A stretch of 64,000 nucleotides of DNA from CAZCCV01 sp964497515 (GCA_964497515.1 CAZCCV010000004.1:40406-104405), one strand, 5' to 3'; positions 53,467-62,617 are shown, counted from the first letter of the stretch. Made by a program: numbers and translations. The notes: generated by a model from the sequence alone, not told the origin.

Positions 53467-53841
53467 ATGTTGTGGATTAGAGACAAGAAGAGCAAGGGTG
53501 GTTTCACGCTGATTGAGATTATGATCGTAGTCTTGATCATCGCTGTTCTCCTTGCAATCGCAATCCCGAACTTTTTGAGAGCCAGAGAATCGTCCAGAGC
53601 CAAGAGCTGCCAGGGCAACCTCAGACAGATCGAGACTGCCAAAGAGCAGTGGGCAATGGATACAAAGGCAGCTTCGACTGCGACGCCTACAGAAGCCAAT
53701 CTTGCGCCGGACTACGTTAAGTCCTATCCTGGATGTCCTTCGAATGGTAGCTATACCATTGGTAACATGTCAACCCGTCCGACGTGCAGCATTGGCACAA
53801 ACGGCACGACCGACGAAAGTGACGACCACGTGCTGCCATAG
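53467..53841 (+). CDS. Small type IV prepilin, copy B
   Basis: A 124-residue prepilin differing from copy A only in the leader (RDKKSKGG instead of SDRKRKGG). The 5' coding part shows many silent changes against copy A (for instance GAGATT for GAGATC, AATCGCAATCCCGAAC for TATTGCAATTCCAAAC), while the last 221 bases are identical. ATG 53467 is chosen to match copy A. A longer frame from 53410 would place 19 odd residues before the leader. A GGAGGAGG-like purine run precedes it. Confidence 0.87.
   Translation: MLWIRDKKSKGGFTLIEIMIVVLIIAVLLAIAIPNFLRARESSRAKSCQGNLRQIETAKEQWAMDTKAASTATPTEANLAPDYVKSYPGCPSNGSYTIGNMSTRPTCSIGTNGTTDESDDHVLP
53617..53837 (+). repeat. 221 bp exact direct repeat, second copy
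   Basis: Second copy of the repeat at 52973-53193. Identity stops at the stop codon (TAA in copy A, TAG in copy B). Confidence 0.85.
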
Positions 53842-53884
53842 TTCGGTTAAGGTTTTATAGCCAAAGCAATTTTGGCTGAAGTAC

Positions 53885-53922
53885 AACGGCCACTCTCCCA
53901 GAAAAGAAGGGTGGCCGTTTTC
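53885..53922. terminator. Bidirectional terminator
   Basis: AACGGCCAC (53885-53893) pairs with GTGGCCGTT (53911-53919), followed by TTTTC. It separates prepilin B from the convergent glycosylase gene. Confidence 0.75.
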
Positions 53923-53932
53923 TTGTCTCCTG

Positions 53933-54826
53933 CTATTTCTTCTTTCGACTACGCGCCCTGACAATATCCTCGTAGTACAAAAACTCCTGCGCCCATCCCG
54001 CATACTGCCCATAACGCTCAAAGAATGCCTCGGTTATCCGTTTGTAGGCGGCGGCTGTGACAGACTTAGTTTTCAGATGCGGCATAAACAATCGTTCCGC
54101 AACTTGTCGGATGTGAGTGTCGACTGGCACTGCCTGGTTCTTCTCCAACGAAAACAGACAGACGCAGTCGGCTATCTTAGCGCCAACACCTCGAATCGTC
54201 ATCAACTCGGCTTTAGCTTCATCGTAGCTGGCGTCGCGAAGTGAGATCAGCCAGTTGTTGGGCTTGCTTAGCACTTGCTCAGCCACAGCGACTATACTCT
54301 CTCCGCGCCAGCCGAGCCCACCAGTCTTTTGCAGTTGTTGCGGATCGGCTGCGGCCAATGATTCCACTCCAGGGAACGAATAGTACCTGCGGTCGGCGAT
54401 TTCAGCTATAAACGTGCCATAGGAAGCAGAGAGCGCCTCAACCGCTTTGGATATTCGCGGGATAGAGTTAGCTGCCGAGCAGATGAAGGATAACAGCGTT
54501 TCAGCAGGTTCCTGCCTCACCAAACGCAGACCTCCGAACCGTTGCACTAGATCAGCTAAATGGTCGTCTGCCTGCGCCAAATGGTCGTAGATTGCACGAA
54601 CGTCTTCATCCATACGGAAGTAATGGCAAAACAGCCTTTCATCGGATGGATCGCCGGTGGTTTCCCATTTGAAACCAGCCTGCTCGCTTCGGATGCGGAG
54701 CACCTTCCCGCAAACAGGGGCGCCCCACCAGCCATCAGCATCGATTTGCCATCGGAACGCCTGACCACAGTTTAGAGTGTATTCAAGGTTGAGGAGATTT
54801 TTCGGATACTCCAGGTATTCAGCCAT
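53933..54826 (-). CDS. ogg: 8-oxoguanine DNA glycosylase (OGG1 type)
   Basis: A 297-residue base-excision repair enzyme removing 8-oxoguanine. The N-terminal OGG_N domain has TLNCGQAFRW. The HhH-GPD core is LMTIRGVGAKIADCVCLFSL with the catalytic lysine in GAK, followed by AVPVDTHIRQVAERLF with the essential aspartate. This eukaryote-like OGG1 form is less common in bacteria than MutM. The gene follows the bifunctional nuclease gene on the same strand, about 64 bp downstream. Confidence 0.9.
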   Translation of the reverse strand: MAEYLEYPKNLLNLEYTLNCGQAFRWQIDADGWWGAPVCGKVLRIRSEQAGFKWETTGDPSDERLFCHYFRMDEDVRAIYDHLAQADDHLADLVQRFGGLRLVRQEPAETLLSFICSAANSIPRISKAVEALSASYGTFIAEIADRRYYSFPGVESLAAADPQQLQKTGGLGWRGESIVAVAEQVLSKPNNWLISLRDASYDEAKAELMTIRGVGAKIADCVCLFSLEKNQAVPVDTHIRQVAERLFMPHLKTKSVTAAAYKRITEAFFERYGQYAGWAQEFLYYEDIVRARSRKKK

Positions 54827-54890
54827 CTTGCGTACACAAATCGAGGGCCGCTTGGAAGCGCCCCTCTCTTTCTCTTAGCAGATTTGCTCA

Positions 54891-55418
54891 CTATTCTTCG
54901 TAGACTGCCGACTGCTTTAACACAGCTTCCGCCATAAATATCGGTGCTTTTGCTCGAAGTCCAAGCGCAATCGCATCACTTGGTCTGGAGTCAATTTCAA
55001 GTATGTTGCCTTTTACAGACACGTGCACCTTTGCATAATAAGTATCGTGCCAAAGGTCGTCTATGATGATGCGGTCGATATTTCCACCGAGTCGGTAGAT
55101 GATATTTTTCATCAGATCGTGGGTCATCGGTCTGTCGGCCGATGCACCTTCAAGCGCCACCGAGATAGCAAATGCCTCCGGCCTGCCAATCCAGATCAAC
55201 ACTGAGCGACCGCGGCTATCCCGAAGAAGAACGAACGCCGCCGATTGTGCAGTGCTCGAGTCCTGTTGTTCGTACACACCGACAACCGTAACTTCCTTTT
55301 CGTCGAGTTTTCTATCCTCAGAACGATCGTGTTCTGGCTGCTCGCCGAAATCCGGAGTATCGTCCGATGAAAAATCGTCTGGAATATTCTCTTCGCCGAA
55401 GTTGGGTTCGTCTTCCAC
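54891..55418 (-). CDS. Bifunctional nuclease domain (DUF151) protein
   Basis: A 175-residue protein. The first 40 residues are acidic and low in complexity (EENIPDDFSSDDTPDFGEQ), followed by the BFN domain with LIWIGRPEAFAISVALEGAS, PMTHDLMKNII and SRPSDAIALGLRAKAPIF. A plant member has nuclease activity on RNA and DNA; bacterial roles are poorly known. It lies between rho and the OGG1 gene on one strand. Confidence 0.85.
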   Translation of the reverse strand: MEDEPNFGEENIPDDFSSDDTPDFGEQPEHDRSEDRKLDEKEVTVVGVYEQQDSSTAQSAAFVLLRDSRGRSVLIWIGRPEAFAISVALEGASADRPMTHDLMKNIIYRLGGNIDRIIIDDLWHDTYYAKVHVSVKGNILEIDSRPSDAIALGLRAKAPIFMAEAVLKQSAVYEE

Positions 55419-55475
55419 GTCAGTGCATCCCTTCCGTTCGCGTCCTACAGTAGTTTACCCGGCGCCAAACGAGGC

Positions 55476-56750
55476 TCAATCAGTATCATTCTTCATAGTC
55501 TTATCGACTATCTTTAAGAATTCCTTGTTGCTCTTGGTGTGTTTCAGCCTGTTTATAAGCAATTCTGTCGCTTCAGCGGTTCCCAGCGCATCCATTATTC
55601 TGTGGAGGTGCCACACTCTCTTCAGCGAGTCCTCGTCATACAGCAGTTCATCGTGCCTTGTTCCGGAGCGTTTGATATCTATCGCGGGGAATATTCTGCG
55701 TTCGGCCAGGTTCCTGTCGAGAACAAGCTCCATGTTGCCTGTGGCCTTGAACTCCTCAAAAATCGCATCGTCCATTCGGCTTCCAGTCTCAACCAGCGCA
55801 GTGCCGATGACTGTAAGGCTGCCACCTTCTTCGATGTTTCGAGCAGCACCGATGAAACGTTTTGGCCTGTAAAGTGCCGATGGATCGAGTCCACCAGAGA
55901 GAGTTCGACCGCTCGGCGTAACTGTCAGGTTTGATGCCCTTGAGAGCCTGGTGATGCTGTCCAGCAGAACCACAACGTCTTTTCCACTCTCAACAAGCCT
56001 CTTAGCCTTTTCGAGAACGATATCAGCAACTCGCATATGGTTTTCTGGCAACTCATCGAACGTTGAACTGACGACTTCGCCATCAACTGATCTGCGAATG
56101 TCTGTAACTTCTTCCGGACGCTCGTCGATAAGCAGAACAATCAGGGTTATGTCCGGATGATTGCGTGTAACACTGTTTGCGATCATCTTGAGGAGCGTAG
56201 TCTTACCAGCCTTCGGCGGAGCGACAATGAGACCTCTCTGCCCCTTACCAATCGGCGCAATGAGATCGATGAACCGAGCCGAGATGTTCTCTGGAACAGT
56301 CTCGAGTATCAGCCGTTCCAACGGATAGATAGGGGTGAGATCATCGAAGTGCTTTCTGGAGCGCGATTGATCAGGGTCGATGCCATTGACGGCTTTCACT
56401 CGCAGCAGGCTGAAGTACTTTTCGCTGTCTTTCGGTGGACGCACTTCGCCCGTTACAGTGTCACCTGTTCGTAGTCCAAACCGCTTTATCTGAGACTGGC
56501 TCACATAAACGTCGGTGGACGCGGGAGAGAAATTGTCGTGTCTTAGGAATCCCCAGCCGTCAGGGAGTATTTCAAGGCAACCCTGGTCAAAAATGAGCCC
56601 GCTCTTCTCGGTAACAGTGGCCATAATCTTAAAGACAAGGTCTTGTCGTTTAGTTGGTTCATCTTCGATACCGATTTCTTTGGCTAATTCCTGGAGTTCC
56701 TCGAAGGATTTTCTCTCCAATTCTACAAGTTCGATCTGATCCACGATCAT
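55476..56750 (-). CDS. rho: Transcription termination factor Rho
   Basis: A hexameric RNA-dependent ATPase, about 424 residues. The N-terminal Rho_N and cold-shock-like RNA-binding domains (EELQELAKEIGIED, GCLEILPDGWGFLR, DVYVSQSQIKRFGLRTGD) precede the ATPase core with RGLIVAPPKAGKTTLLKMIA, VLLIDERPEEVTDI, DSITRLSRASN and SGGLDPSALYRPKRFIGAAR. No insertion is present. The start is uncertain: ATG 56750 or GTG 56744 fits the GAGAGG at about 56753-56758 better than ATG 56774, which has none. The leader of about 190 bases from its promoter could allow autoregulation. Confidence 0.94.
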   Translation of the reverse strand: MIVDQIELVELERKSFEELQELAKEIGIEDEPTKRQDLVFKIMATVTEKSGLIFDQGCLEILPDGWGFLRHDNFSPASTDVYVSQSQIKRFGLRTGDTVTGEVRPPKDSEKYFSLLRVKAVNGIDPDQSRSRKHFDDLTPIYPLERLILETVPENISARFIDLIAPIGKGQRGLIVAPPKAGKTTLLKMIANSVTRNHPDITLIVLLIDERPEEVTDIRRSVDGEVVSSTFDELPENHMRVADIVLEKAKRLVESGKDVVVLLDSITRLSRASNLTVTPSGRTLSGGLDPSALYRPKRFIGAARNIEEGGSLTVIGTALVETGSRMDDAIFEEFKATGNMELVLDRNLAERRIFPAIDIKRSGTRHDELLYDEDSLKRVWHLHRIMDALGTAEATELLINRLKHTKSNKEFLKIVDKTMKNDTD

Positions 56751-56948
56751 CACCTCTCTGGCAAGCTGTGCCATAGGAATATCGTAAGGCCCTCATCAGG
56801 CGCTATTAGTTGGGCTGGTTAACAGACGAGTGTTTATGCACGAGAACGTCTCCGCGGTTGTGCTAAACTGAAGCTGCGAGATGACTGTTGAAGATACTGC
56901 CGTGAATGAAAAACGGCCAGGTGAGGTCTTCTTCTGGCTTCACCACGT

Positions 56949-56977
56949 ATTATATCGCAGGTGTCAGAATTTGTCTA
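56949..56977 (-). promoter_or_regulatory. Sigma-70 promoter of rho
   Basis: Reverse strand TAGACA (56977-56972), 17 bp spacer, TATAAT (56954-56949). Transcription would begin near 56942. Confidence 0.7.
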
Positions 56978-57030
56978 TAGCCAGGGGGATCAATTTACTA
57001 TCTTCCAGGCATAGAAATAGTGGGGAAAAA

Positions 57031-57600
57031 CTACCCGCCCCCATAGACCTCTGGCTTCAGGACTCCCACCATCGGCAGACTTCTGTATTTTCCGTCGTAA
57101 TCAAGACCGTATCCGACAACGTATTTGTCTTCAACAATAAACCCGTAGTAGTCTATACCTACGTCTACAGCTCTGCGGCTCGGTTTGTCGAGCAGTGTGC
57201 ATACTCGCACGCTTGCAGCTTTTCTGGATCTCAGGTTCTCCACTATGTAGCTCAACCTCAGCGTCCAACCGGTGTCAACTATGTCTTCAACGACTAATAC
57301 GTGTTTGCTTTCTATACTGGAGTCGAGGTCTTTAAGCAGCCTTACTACTCCAGACGATCGTGTGTCGGCCCCGTAACTCGAGATAGCTACGAAGTCGTAG
57401 TCTACGGGTATCGTTATCTCTCTTACGAGATCGGCAAGAAAGATTGCGGCACCCTTGAGTATACCCACAAGGACGAGTTCCTTACCCTCATAATCGCTTG
57501 ATATTTGCGCACCAAGCTCACGCACGCGCTCCCTGAGCTGTTCTTCCGTAATCAGTACCTGTGCCAGGTCGTTTGTCAATTGAGGCTGATTGTTAGCCAT
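57031..57600 (-). CDS. hpt: Hypoxanthine phosphoribosyltransferase
   Basis: A 189-residue purine-salvage enzyme joining PRPP to hypoxanthine or guanine. The PRPP loop VLVVEDIVDTGWTL and the YDFVAISSYG, LVGILKGAAIFLADL and DKYVVGYGLDYDGKYRSLP elements are intact. ATG 57600 stands 4 bases after the guaA stop, with GGGAGTAGG upstream inside guaA, so it is co-translated with guaA. It lies between guaA and rho. Confidence 0.92.
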   Translation of the reverse strand: MANNQPQLTNDLAQVLITEEQLRERVRELGAQISSDYEGKELVLVGILKGAAIFLADLVREITIPVDYDFVAISSYGADTRSSGVVRLLKDLDSSIESKHVLVVEDIVDTGWTLRLSYIVENLRSRKAASVRVCTLLDKPSRRAVDVGIDYYGFIVEDKYVVGYGLDYDGKYRSLPMVGVLKPEVYGGG

Positions 57601-57604
57601 TTGC

Positions 57605-59176
57605 CTACTCCCACTCAATCGTTGCCGGGGGCTTCGAACTCACGTCATATACGAGGCGGTTGACGCCCTTCACTTCGTTAATCAGTCGGTTGCTAATCCG
57701 TTCCAACACTTCCCACGGAAGTCTGGCCCAGTCAGCAGTCATTGCATCTTCGCTAGTGACAGCTCTTAGGATAATCGGATATGCATATGTCCTCTGATCA
57801 CCCATAACACCGACGCTGCGAATCGGTGCCAATACACCAAACGCCTGCCACAGCTGTCGGTAAAGTCCAGCACGTTTTATTTCTTCCACAATCACTGCAT
57901 CAGCTTCGCGCAGTGTTTCAAGCCTGTCCTTGGTGACTTCGCCGATGATCCGGATGGCTAGCCCTGGCCCCGGGAACGGCTGCCTCCATACCATCTCACT
58001 CGGCAGCCCCAGCTCTTCAGCCATCTTTCGGACTTCATCTTTGAACAAAAACCTGAGCGGTTCAACCAGTTTCAGGTTCATATTTTCGGGCAGCCCGCCA
58101 ACGTTATGGTGCGTTTTGATCTTGGCGGCTTCGCTTGTGCCGCTTTCGATAACGTCCGGATACAGAGTGCCCTGCGCAAGAAAGTCTGCCTTCGGGAGCT
58201 TCTCTGACTCTTCTTCGAACACCCTAATGAACTCTTCACCGATGATCTTGCGCTTCTCCTCCGGATCGGTCACACCAGCAAGCCTGGTAAGGAACCGCTC
58301 TGCAGCATCCACATAGATCAGCTTTATCTTGAAGAAATCCTGGAAAGTCCTGCGAACGCGGTCTGCTTCTTCTTTGCGCAGCAGGCCATGATTTACGAAG
58401 ATGCAGGTCAACTGATCGCCAACTGCTCTGTGAACAATTGCTGCCACCGTGGCCGAATCGATTCCACCCGACAACGCGCAAATCACCGACTTGTCGTCCA
58501 CCTGCTTGCGGATGTTTTCGGTGGTGATCTTAATGAAGCTCTCCATCGTCCACAAGCCCTGGCAGCCACAATCCTCATACAGGAAGTTGCGGATGACTTC
58601 GATGCCCCACGGAGTGTGAGCTACTTCCGGATGAAACTGAACACCGGACAGTTTTCGCTCTGGGTTGGTCATAGCAGCAACAGGCGAGTTCGCTGTCTTA
58701 GCGGTCACATTAAAACCGGGTGGGGGACTCTGCACAGCGTCTCCGTGGCTCATCCAACAGATCAGTTCTGGGTTCAGTCCCGCAAACAGCCCGGAGTTAT
58801 CCAAAACGTCCAGCTCTGTCTTACCATACTCACGTCGTGCGCCAGGCACAATAACTCCACCGAGCTGGAACGCCATAAGCTGCATTCCATAACATATACC
58901 GAGAATCGGGATTCTAAGGTCGTACACTCTCGGGTCAAGCGTCGGAGCACCTTCACCGTAGACGCTCGATGGTCCACCAGACAGAATTATCCCCGCGGGC
59001 TTTCTTTTGACAATCTCTTCGATGGGTGTATCGTACGGCAGGATTTCGCAGTAAACTTTGCACTCACGGACTCTGCGCGCGATTAGCTGACTGTACTGTG
59101 CTCCAAAGTCGAGCACGATGATAAGTTGCTTTATCGCCCGTCTATGGGTGGCGGTTGGTCTTGTTGTTATCGCCAC
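57605..59176 (-). CDS. guaA: GMP synthase (glutamine-hydrolysing)
   Basis: A 523-residue two-domain enzyme turning XMP to GMP. The glutaminase domain has PILGICYGMQLMA (nucleophile Cys) and GVQFHPEVAHTPWG. The ATP pyrophosphatase domain has ICALSGGIDSATVAAIVHRA. The C-terminal dimer domain ends SKPPATIEWE. The GTG start at 59176 lies inside the last codons of guaB3 (overlap of 10 bases). Confidence 0.95.
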   Translation of the reverse strand: MAITTRPTATHRRAIKQLIIVLDFGAQYSQLIARRVRECKVYCEILPYDTPIEEIVKRKPAGIILSGGPSSVYGEGAPTLDPRVYDLRIPILGICYGMQLMAFQLGGVIVPGARREYGKTELDVLDNSGLFAGLNPELICWMSHGDAVQSPPPGFNVTAKTANSPVAAMTNPERKLSGVQFHPEVAHTPWGIEVIRNFLYEDCGCQGLWTMESFIKITTENIRKQVDDKSVICALSGGIDSATVAAIVHRAVGDQLTCIFVNHGLLRKEEADRVRRTFQDFFKIKLIYVDAAERFLTRLAGVTDPEEKRKIIGEEFIRVFEEESEKLPKADFLAQGTLYPDVIESGTSEAAKIKTHHNVGGLPENMNLKLVEPLRFLFKDEVRKMAEELGLPSEMVWRQPFPGPGLAIRIIGEVTKDRLETLREADAVIVEEIKRAGLYRQLWQAFGVLAPIRSVGVMGDQRTYAYPIILRAVTSEDAMTADWARLPWEVLERISNRLINEVKGVNRLVYDVSSKPPATIEWE

Positions 59177-60327
59177 TGTCCCACACCCTGGGCACGCTGA
59201 GCCGTCTTGCCTTCGCTGGGTAGCGAGGGTGCAATTACCATCTCTGCTTGCTGCATTTCCTTAATATTATGGGCGCCACAGTAGCTCATAGCAAACTTCA
59301 GCGCTTCGACCAAGTTCATAGATCCGTCGTCGGTTCGAGCAGGGCCAAAAAGAAGCTCTTTTAGAGTGCCCTTGATGCCCACTTTCACTCTAGTGCCTCT
59401 GGGGAGTCCTGCGCTGGAGGTCGACATGCCCCAGTGATACCCTTTGCCAGGCGCTTCGGCTGTTGCGGATATCGGAGAACCAATCATAACGGCATCTGCT
59501 CCGGCGACGATGGCTTTTACGACATCTCCACCGGTTCGCATACCGCCATCGGCTATTACAGGAACATACTTTCCAGTTCTGGATTGATAGTCATCTCGTG
59601 CAGCAGCAGCGTCGGCGGTAGAAGTAATCTGAGGAACACCTATTCCGCACACCTTTCGAGTGGTGCACGCTGCGCCAGGGCCAACTCCCGAAAGAACCGC
59701 TGCAGAGCCGGCTTCCATGTAGCTCAGCGCGCTATCGTAAGATGAACAGTTGCCTATGATAACCGGAACAGGCGATTCTTTGCAGAAATCGGCAAGGTCC
59801 ATACCTTCTCCGGTGGAAGAAACAAACTTGACACTGGTAACTGACGACTGAATAACTGTAGCATCTGCGCCAGCTTCGAATACTGTGCTCTTCAGCCGTT
59901 TCATTCCCATCGGGGTAGCTGCAACAGCTGCAAGGTGCCCGGCTGATTTGATCTCTTTGATTCTACGCGCCACCAATTCCGGCTTGATGGGCTCTGTATA
60001 GAGCTTCTGTATGGCTGGGATAGCTTCTTCGTTTGGGGCAGCTATAAGGCGAGCAATTGCTTCGTCGGCGTCCTCGTATCGCGTCTGCAGACCCTCTATG
60101 TTGAGCACGGCCAGCCCTCCAAGCTTGCCTAGCTCGCCTACCATTCTGGGGTTGACTGAACTATCCATTGCCGACGCGAGGAATGGTATTTCAAATACGT
60201 GTTTATCCAGACTCCAACTAATGTCGACGTCTGCGATATCGATGCTAACGGCCGCGGGCACAACAGCCACCTCATCGAATCCGTATGCACGTCTGGCTTT
60301 CTTGTTGCCCCCGACGATGACCTCCAA
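59167..60327 (-). CDS. guaB3: IMP dehydrogenase-related protein, GuaB3 family, without CBS domains
   Basis: A 386-residue TIM-barrel enzyme oxidising IMP to XMP. It has the GuaB3-type N-terminus (EVIVGGNKKARRAYGFDEVA), the catalytic-loop cysteine in GVGPGAACTTRKVCGIGVP, and IADGGMRTGGDVVKAIVAGA. CBS domains are absent. The TTG at 60327 is chosen because AGGAGG lies 8 bases upstream. The in-frame start at 60369 lies between the -35 and -10 boxes and cannot be used. With guaA and hpt it forms a guanine nucleotide operon. Family members in Actinobacteria and Cyanobacteria are known; whether another GuaB exists here is unknown. Confidence 0.9.
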   Translation of the reverse strand: MEVIVGGNKKARRAYGFDEVAVVPAAVSIDIADVDISWSLDKHVFEIPFLASAMDSSVNPRMVGELGKLGGLAVLNIEGLQTRYEDADEAIARLIAAPNEEAIPAIQKLYTEPIKPELVARRIKEIKSAGHLAAVAATPMGMKRLKSTVFEAGADATVIQSSVTSVKFVSSTGEGMDLADFCKESPVPVIIGNCSSYDSALSYMEAGSAAVLSGVGPGAACTTRKVCGIGVPQITSTADAAAARDDYQSRTGKYVPVIADGGMRTGGDVVKAIVAGADAVMIGSPISATAEAPGKGYHWGMSTSSAGLPRGTRVKVGIKGTLKELLFGPARTDDGSMNLVEALKFAMSYCGAHNIKEMQQAEMVIAPSLPSEGKTAQRAQGVGQWR

Positions 60328-60359
60328 TGTGGGTTCCTCCTGGCTTGGCTTTTCGGAAT

Positions 60360-60388
60360 ATAATACCAAAGGCGAGGCTCCATGTCAA
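60360..60388 (-). promoter_or_regulatory. Sigma-70 promoter of guaB3-guaA-hpt
   Basis: Reverse strand TTGACA (60388-60383), 17 bp spacer, TATTAT (60365-60360). Transcription would begin near 60353, about 26 bases before the TTG start. Confidence 0.8.
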
Positions 60389-60955
60389 TGAATTGAAGCC
60401 GTGGGGTAGTGGCTAATCAGAGTGTGCAAATCGGAAAAATGAGTATCCTCAAAGCTGCGACAACTCTCGCATAAGCAAGAAGAAACGAGACTTCCGTGTG
60501 TTTTTCTCACGTGAGTAACCCGTGGGAGGCTATAGTAGCCCGTAGCTGCCAAATTAGAGCATACTACCAGGTCGTGCATTTGGACAGAACATAGACTGCA
60601 ATGGTCAAAATGCCACAGTGAACCCTATGTGAACAATGATGCAGTTTTGGCAGTCCAAAAGCCGAGCCGACTCATAACGAACAATATAGGAAAAATACTG
60701 AAATAAAAGGAATCATACGTGATCATGTATAAGTATTATATGGTAGAGAGAGGCTTCATTCTACTTTGGGTCATATGGCTTGGGAAGAGTGTGAAAAAAA
60801 ATCACAAATCACAAATTGCAGCATAATATACAATAGGTGCACTCTTCAGCGTAGAGTTCAAGGTCACTGCGGTCAATGCAGTTTGACGAAGTGTCCGTTT
60901 TTCGAGGTGCAGTCCGTTTGTATTCACCATCTTATGGAAAGTGAGGTTGAGTTGT
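60389..60955. other. Intergenic region, 567 bp, no gene recognised
   Basis: More AT-rich than the neighbours. I see a 10 bp palindrome CTCACGTGAG at 60506-60515, a short tandem AATCACA near 60799-60815, and A-rich tracts, but no promoter good enough to name, no RNA fold and no frame with coding character. Possible decayed DNA. Confidence 0.4.
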
Positions 60956-62068
60956 ATGCGGAGAAAGTACGTGTTGGTTATTTTGTTCTGCTTTGTTGCG
61001 ATAGGGTTTATGTCCGTGTGTTCTTGTTCCGGAGAGTTCATCACCGAAGAACAGGCAAAGTAAGCCGTTCGTGCATTCGAGTCTGACCCCAGTCTGGGGT
61101 TTGACAGTATAGTGCTTCGTCGGGATACGAATCGACCAGAATGGGCGCAGTACGATTATTATGACCTACGCCATAATCTGGATCCAGGTACTCATCCTTA
61201 TAATAGTTGGGAGGTAGACGCGATAACTGGAGAGGTGCTCAGTGCATACCATAGTGACGCCCACCCTCCTTGGGAGATGGCTTCCGAATACCCCTTTGGT
61301 CCACTTACAGAGGAAGATTGTCGCCAGATTGCTGACAGCTTCGTCCGCGCTCATTACAGTGGGTTCGGAGTGTTGAATATGCATACACCTTCAAATGGTG
61401 AATGGCATGGTTGTTACTGGGAGTTTCTCTGGTGGGAAAAGCTAGCCTGTGGAGCATCTACTCCCAATTTTGTCGGCATCCAAATCAATCCACTGGATGG
61501 ACGGGGCCGGTTATATTATGCTTCAAGAACACCTATGCCTACACATCCTGATCTCCAGTTAGAAGATGCCCAACAGGCAATAGCTGCTGCGGCGCAGGCG
61601 GTGGGGATTGTGAACCTTATGTGGAACGACGAAGCTTATCTTCACGCTAATCCGGAAGGAGTGTTTTGGACAGTTGCTGTAGGAGGGGAAGACATCAATG
61701 GTGACGGCCAACTTCGTCTTGTGACTCTAAACGCAGTCACGGGAGAGCTGGTATCTTCAGCTGTACCTAGATATGCATCATCGGTGTCGAAGAGTAAGAC
61801 GAAATCAGATGGGAGCAAGCTCGTTTGGATACGTGAGTTGGCTGAAAGCGTTCCTAACGCTCAGGTAAACTGGTTGGGCAGGAATGGGGCAGAGCTAATA
61901 CTTGATGGTTTGGCCTATACAGTGAAACCAAATAGTCGCACGGTCAAATGGAAAGGGGGCAGTATTGAGCTCAAGCAATGTCCCGTGATGAAGAATGGGA
62001 AGCTGATGGTGCCAGAGAGTCTAATCAATGATGTCCGAGCTCAACTGAAAACGAACAAAGAAGGATAG
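60956..62068 (+). pseudogene. Lipoprotein gene interrupted by an in-frame TAA
   Basis: An ATG at 60956 with GTGAGG about 8 bases upstream opens a lipoprotein-like signal (MRRKYVLVILFCFVAIGFMS, then VCSCSG). After 35 codons (ending FITEEQAK) a TAA stands at 61061-61063. The same frame continues without another stop for 335 codons (AVRAFESDPSLGFDS, then LRRDTNRPEWAQYDYYDL). EEQAK-x-AVRAFES reads as one PepSY-like helix across the stop. The downstream part has a repeated GEV/GELVSS pattern like PepSY or YcdB proteins. It ends with a copper-amine-oxidase-like stalk domain (VKPNSRTVKWKGGSIEL, GKLMVPESLINDV). Either a nonsense mutation or readthrough is possible. The GTG at 61112 could start a leaderless remnant but has no SD. 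Confidence 0.75.
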
Positions 62069-62396
62069 CATTGAGACCATTACTATAGATAGAAGCTTCA
62101 GCCTTTCAGGATAGCTAGAGTGCAGGTGGCAATGGCTGTGTCACTTGTACTATTCAATAGTCAGTGAAAAGTAATGACGTGGTATGTCTCATACCGTGTA
62201 TGATCGTTATGGCTACACCGGTACAAGCCGGAAAAGCGGCACGAGGGACTGTGCCTATTTATTAGACCTGCACTACGTGCTGGAGTCCGATAGGTGATAT
62301 GACTCTCATCCTGAGATGGTTAGACTAAAGGACAGTGCAGCATTTATTCTGAAAAAAATAGCTGGATATCCTTTCAGCTGTGTTTTTACGTTTTTC
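62069..62396. other. Intergenic region, 328 bp
   Basis: No intact gene. A 37-codon frame at 62184-62297 (containing YDRYGYTGT and AYLLDLHY) faintly resembles the core of RHS repeats and could be a scrap of one. Otherwise nothing is recognised. Confidence 0.35.
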
Positions 62397-62505
62397 TCAG
62401 TCGCCAAAGGTCAAGTAGGACTTGCCGGTCTCCCAGTCATCCGAGATCTCCATCAAGACTGCGCTCACTAGTCTAAGACGTGAATCCTCGTTCGGGAACA
62501 GTCCC
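62397..62505 (-). mobile_element. IS256-family transposase C-terminal remnant
   Basis: The reverse strand codes FPNEDSRLRLVSAVLMEISD, then DWETGKSYLTFGD and a stop, which is the characteristic end of IS256 (mutator-type) transposases. All upstream transposase domains, including the DDE residues, are missing. Just before it on the same strand stands TTTTACACAAAATTCGG (reverse complement of 62523-62539), similar to the terminal inverted repeats of that family. This is a deletion scar of an insertion sequence. A 76-codon open frame runs through both parts but its first half is not transposase. Confidence 0.7.
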
Positions 62506-62557
62506 TCGACTGGTAGTATACCGAATTTTGTGTAAAAGTGGCTGAAGGATGAGGATT

Positions 62558-62617
62558 GGTGCGTTCTGATAGCTAAGGTTGAGTTGCAGAAACAAAACAG
62601 GCTAAGGAGAACGCACC
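62558..62617. repeat. 10 bp inverted repeat beside the IS scar
   Basis: GGTGCGTTCT (62558-62567) and AGAACGCACC (62608-62617), 40 bases apart, just after the stop of the ATPase gene. It could be the ends of a small decayed element or a hairpin at the 3' end of that transcript. Confidence 0.5.

Noticed and set aside
60766..61086. Forward 106-codon frame rich in Cys before the broken lipoprotein gene
   Set aside because: It overlaps the lipoprotein start in another frame, and no SD or domain was seen.
62184..62297. RHS-repeat scrap (37 codons)
   Set aside because: Likeness rests on a few residues (GYTG, LDLHY); too weak to annotate as a feature of its own.
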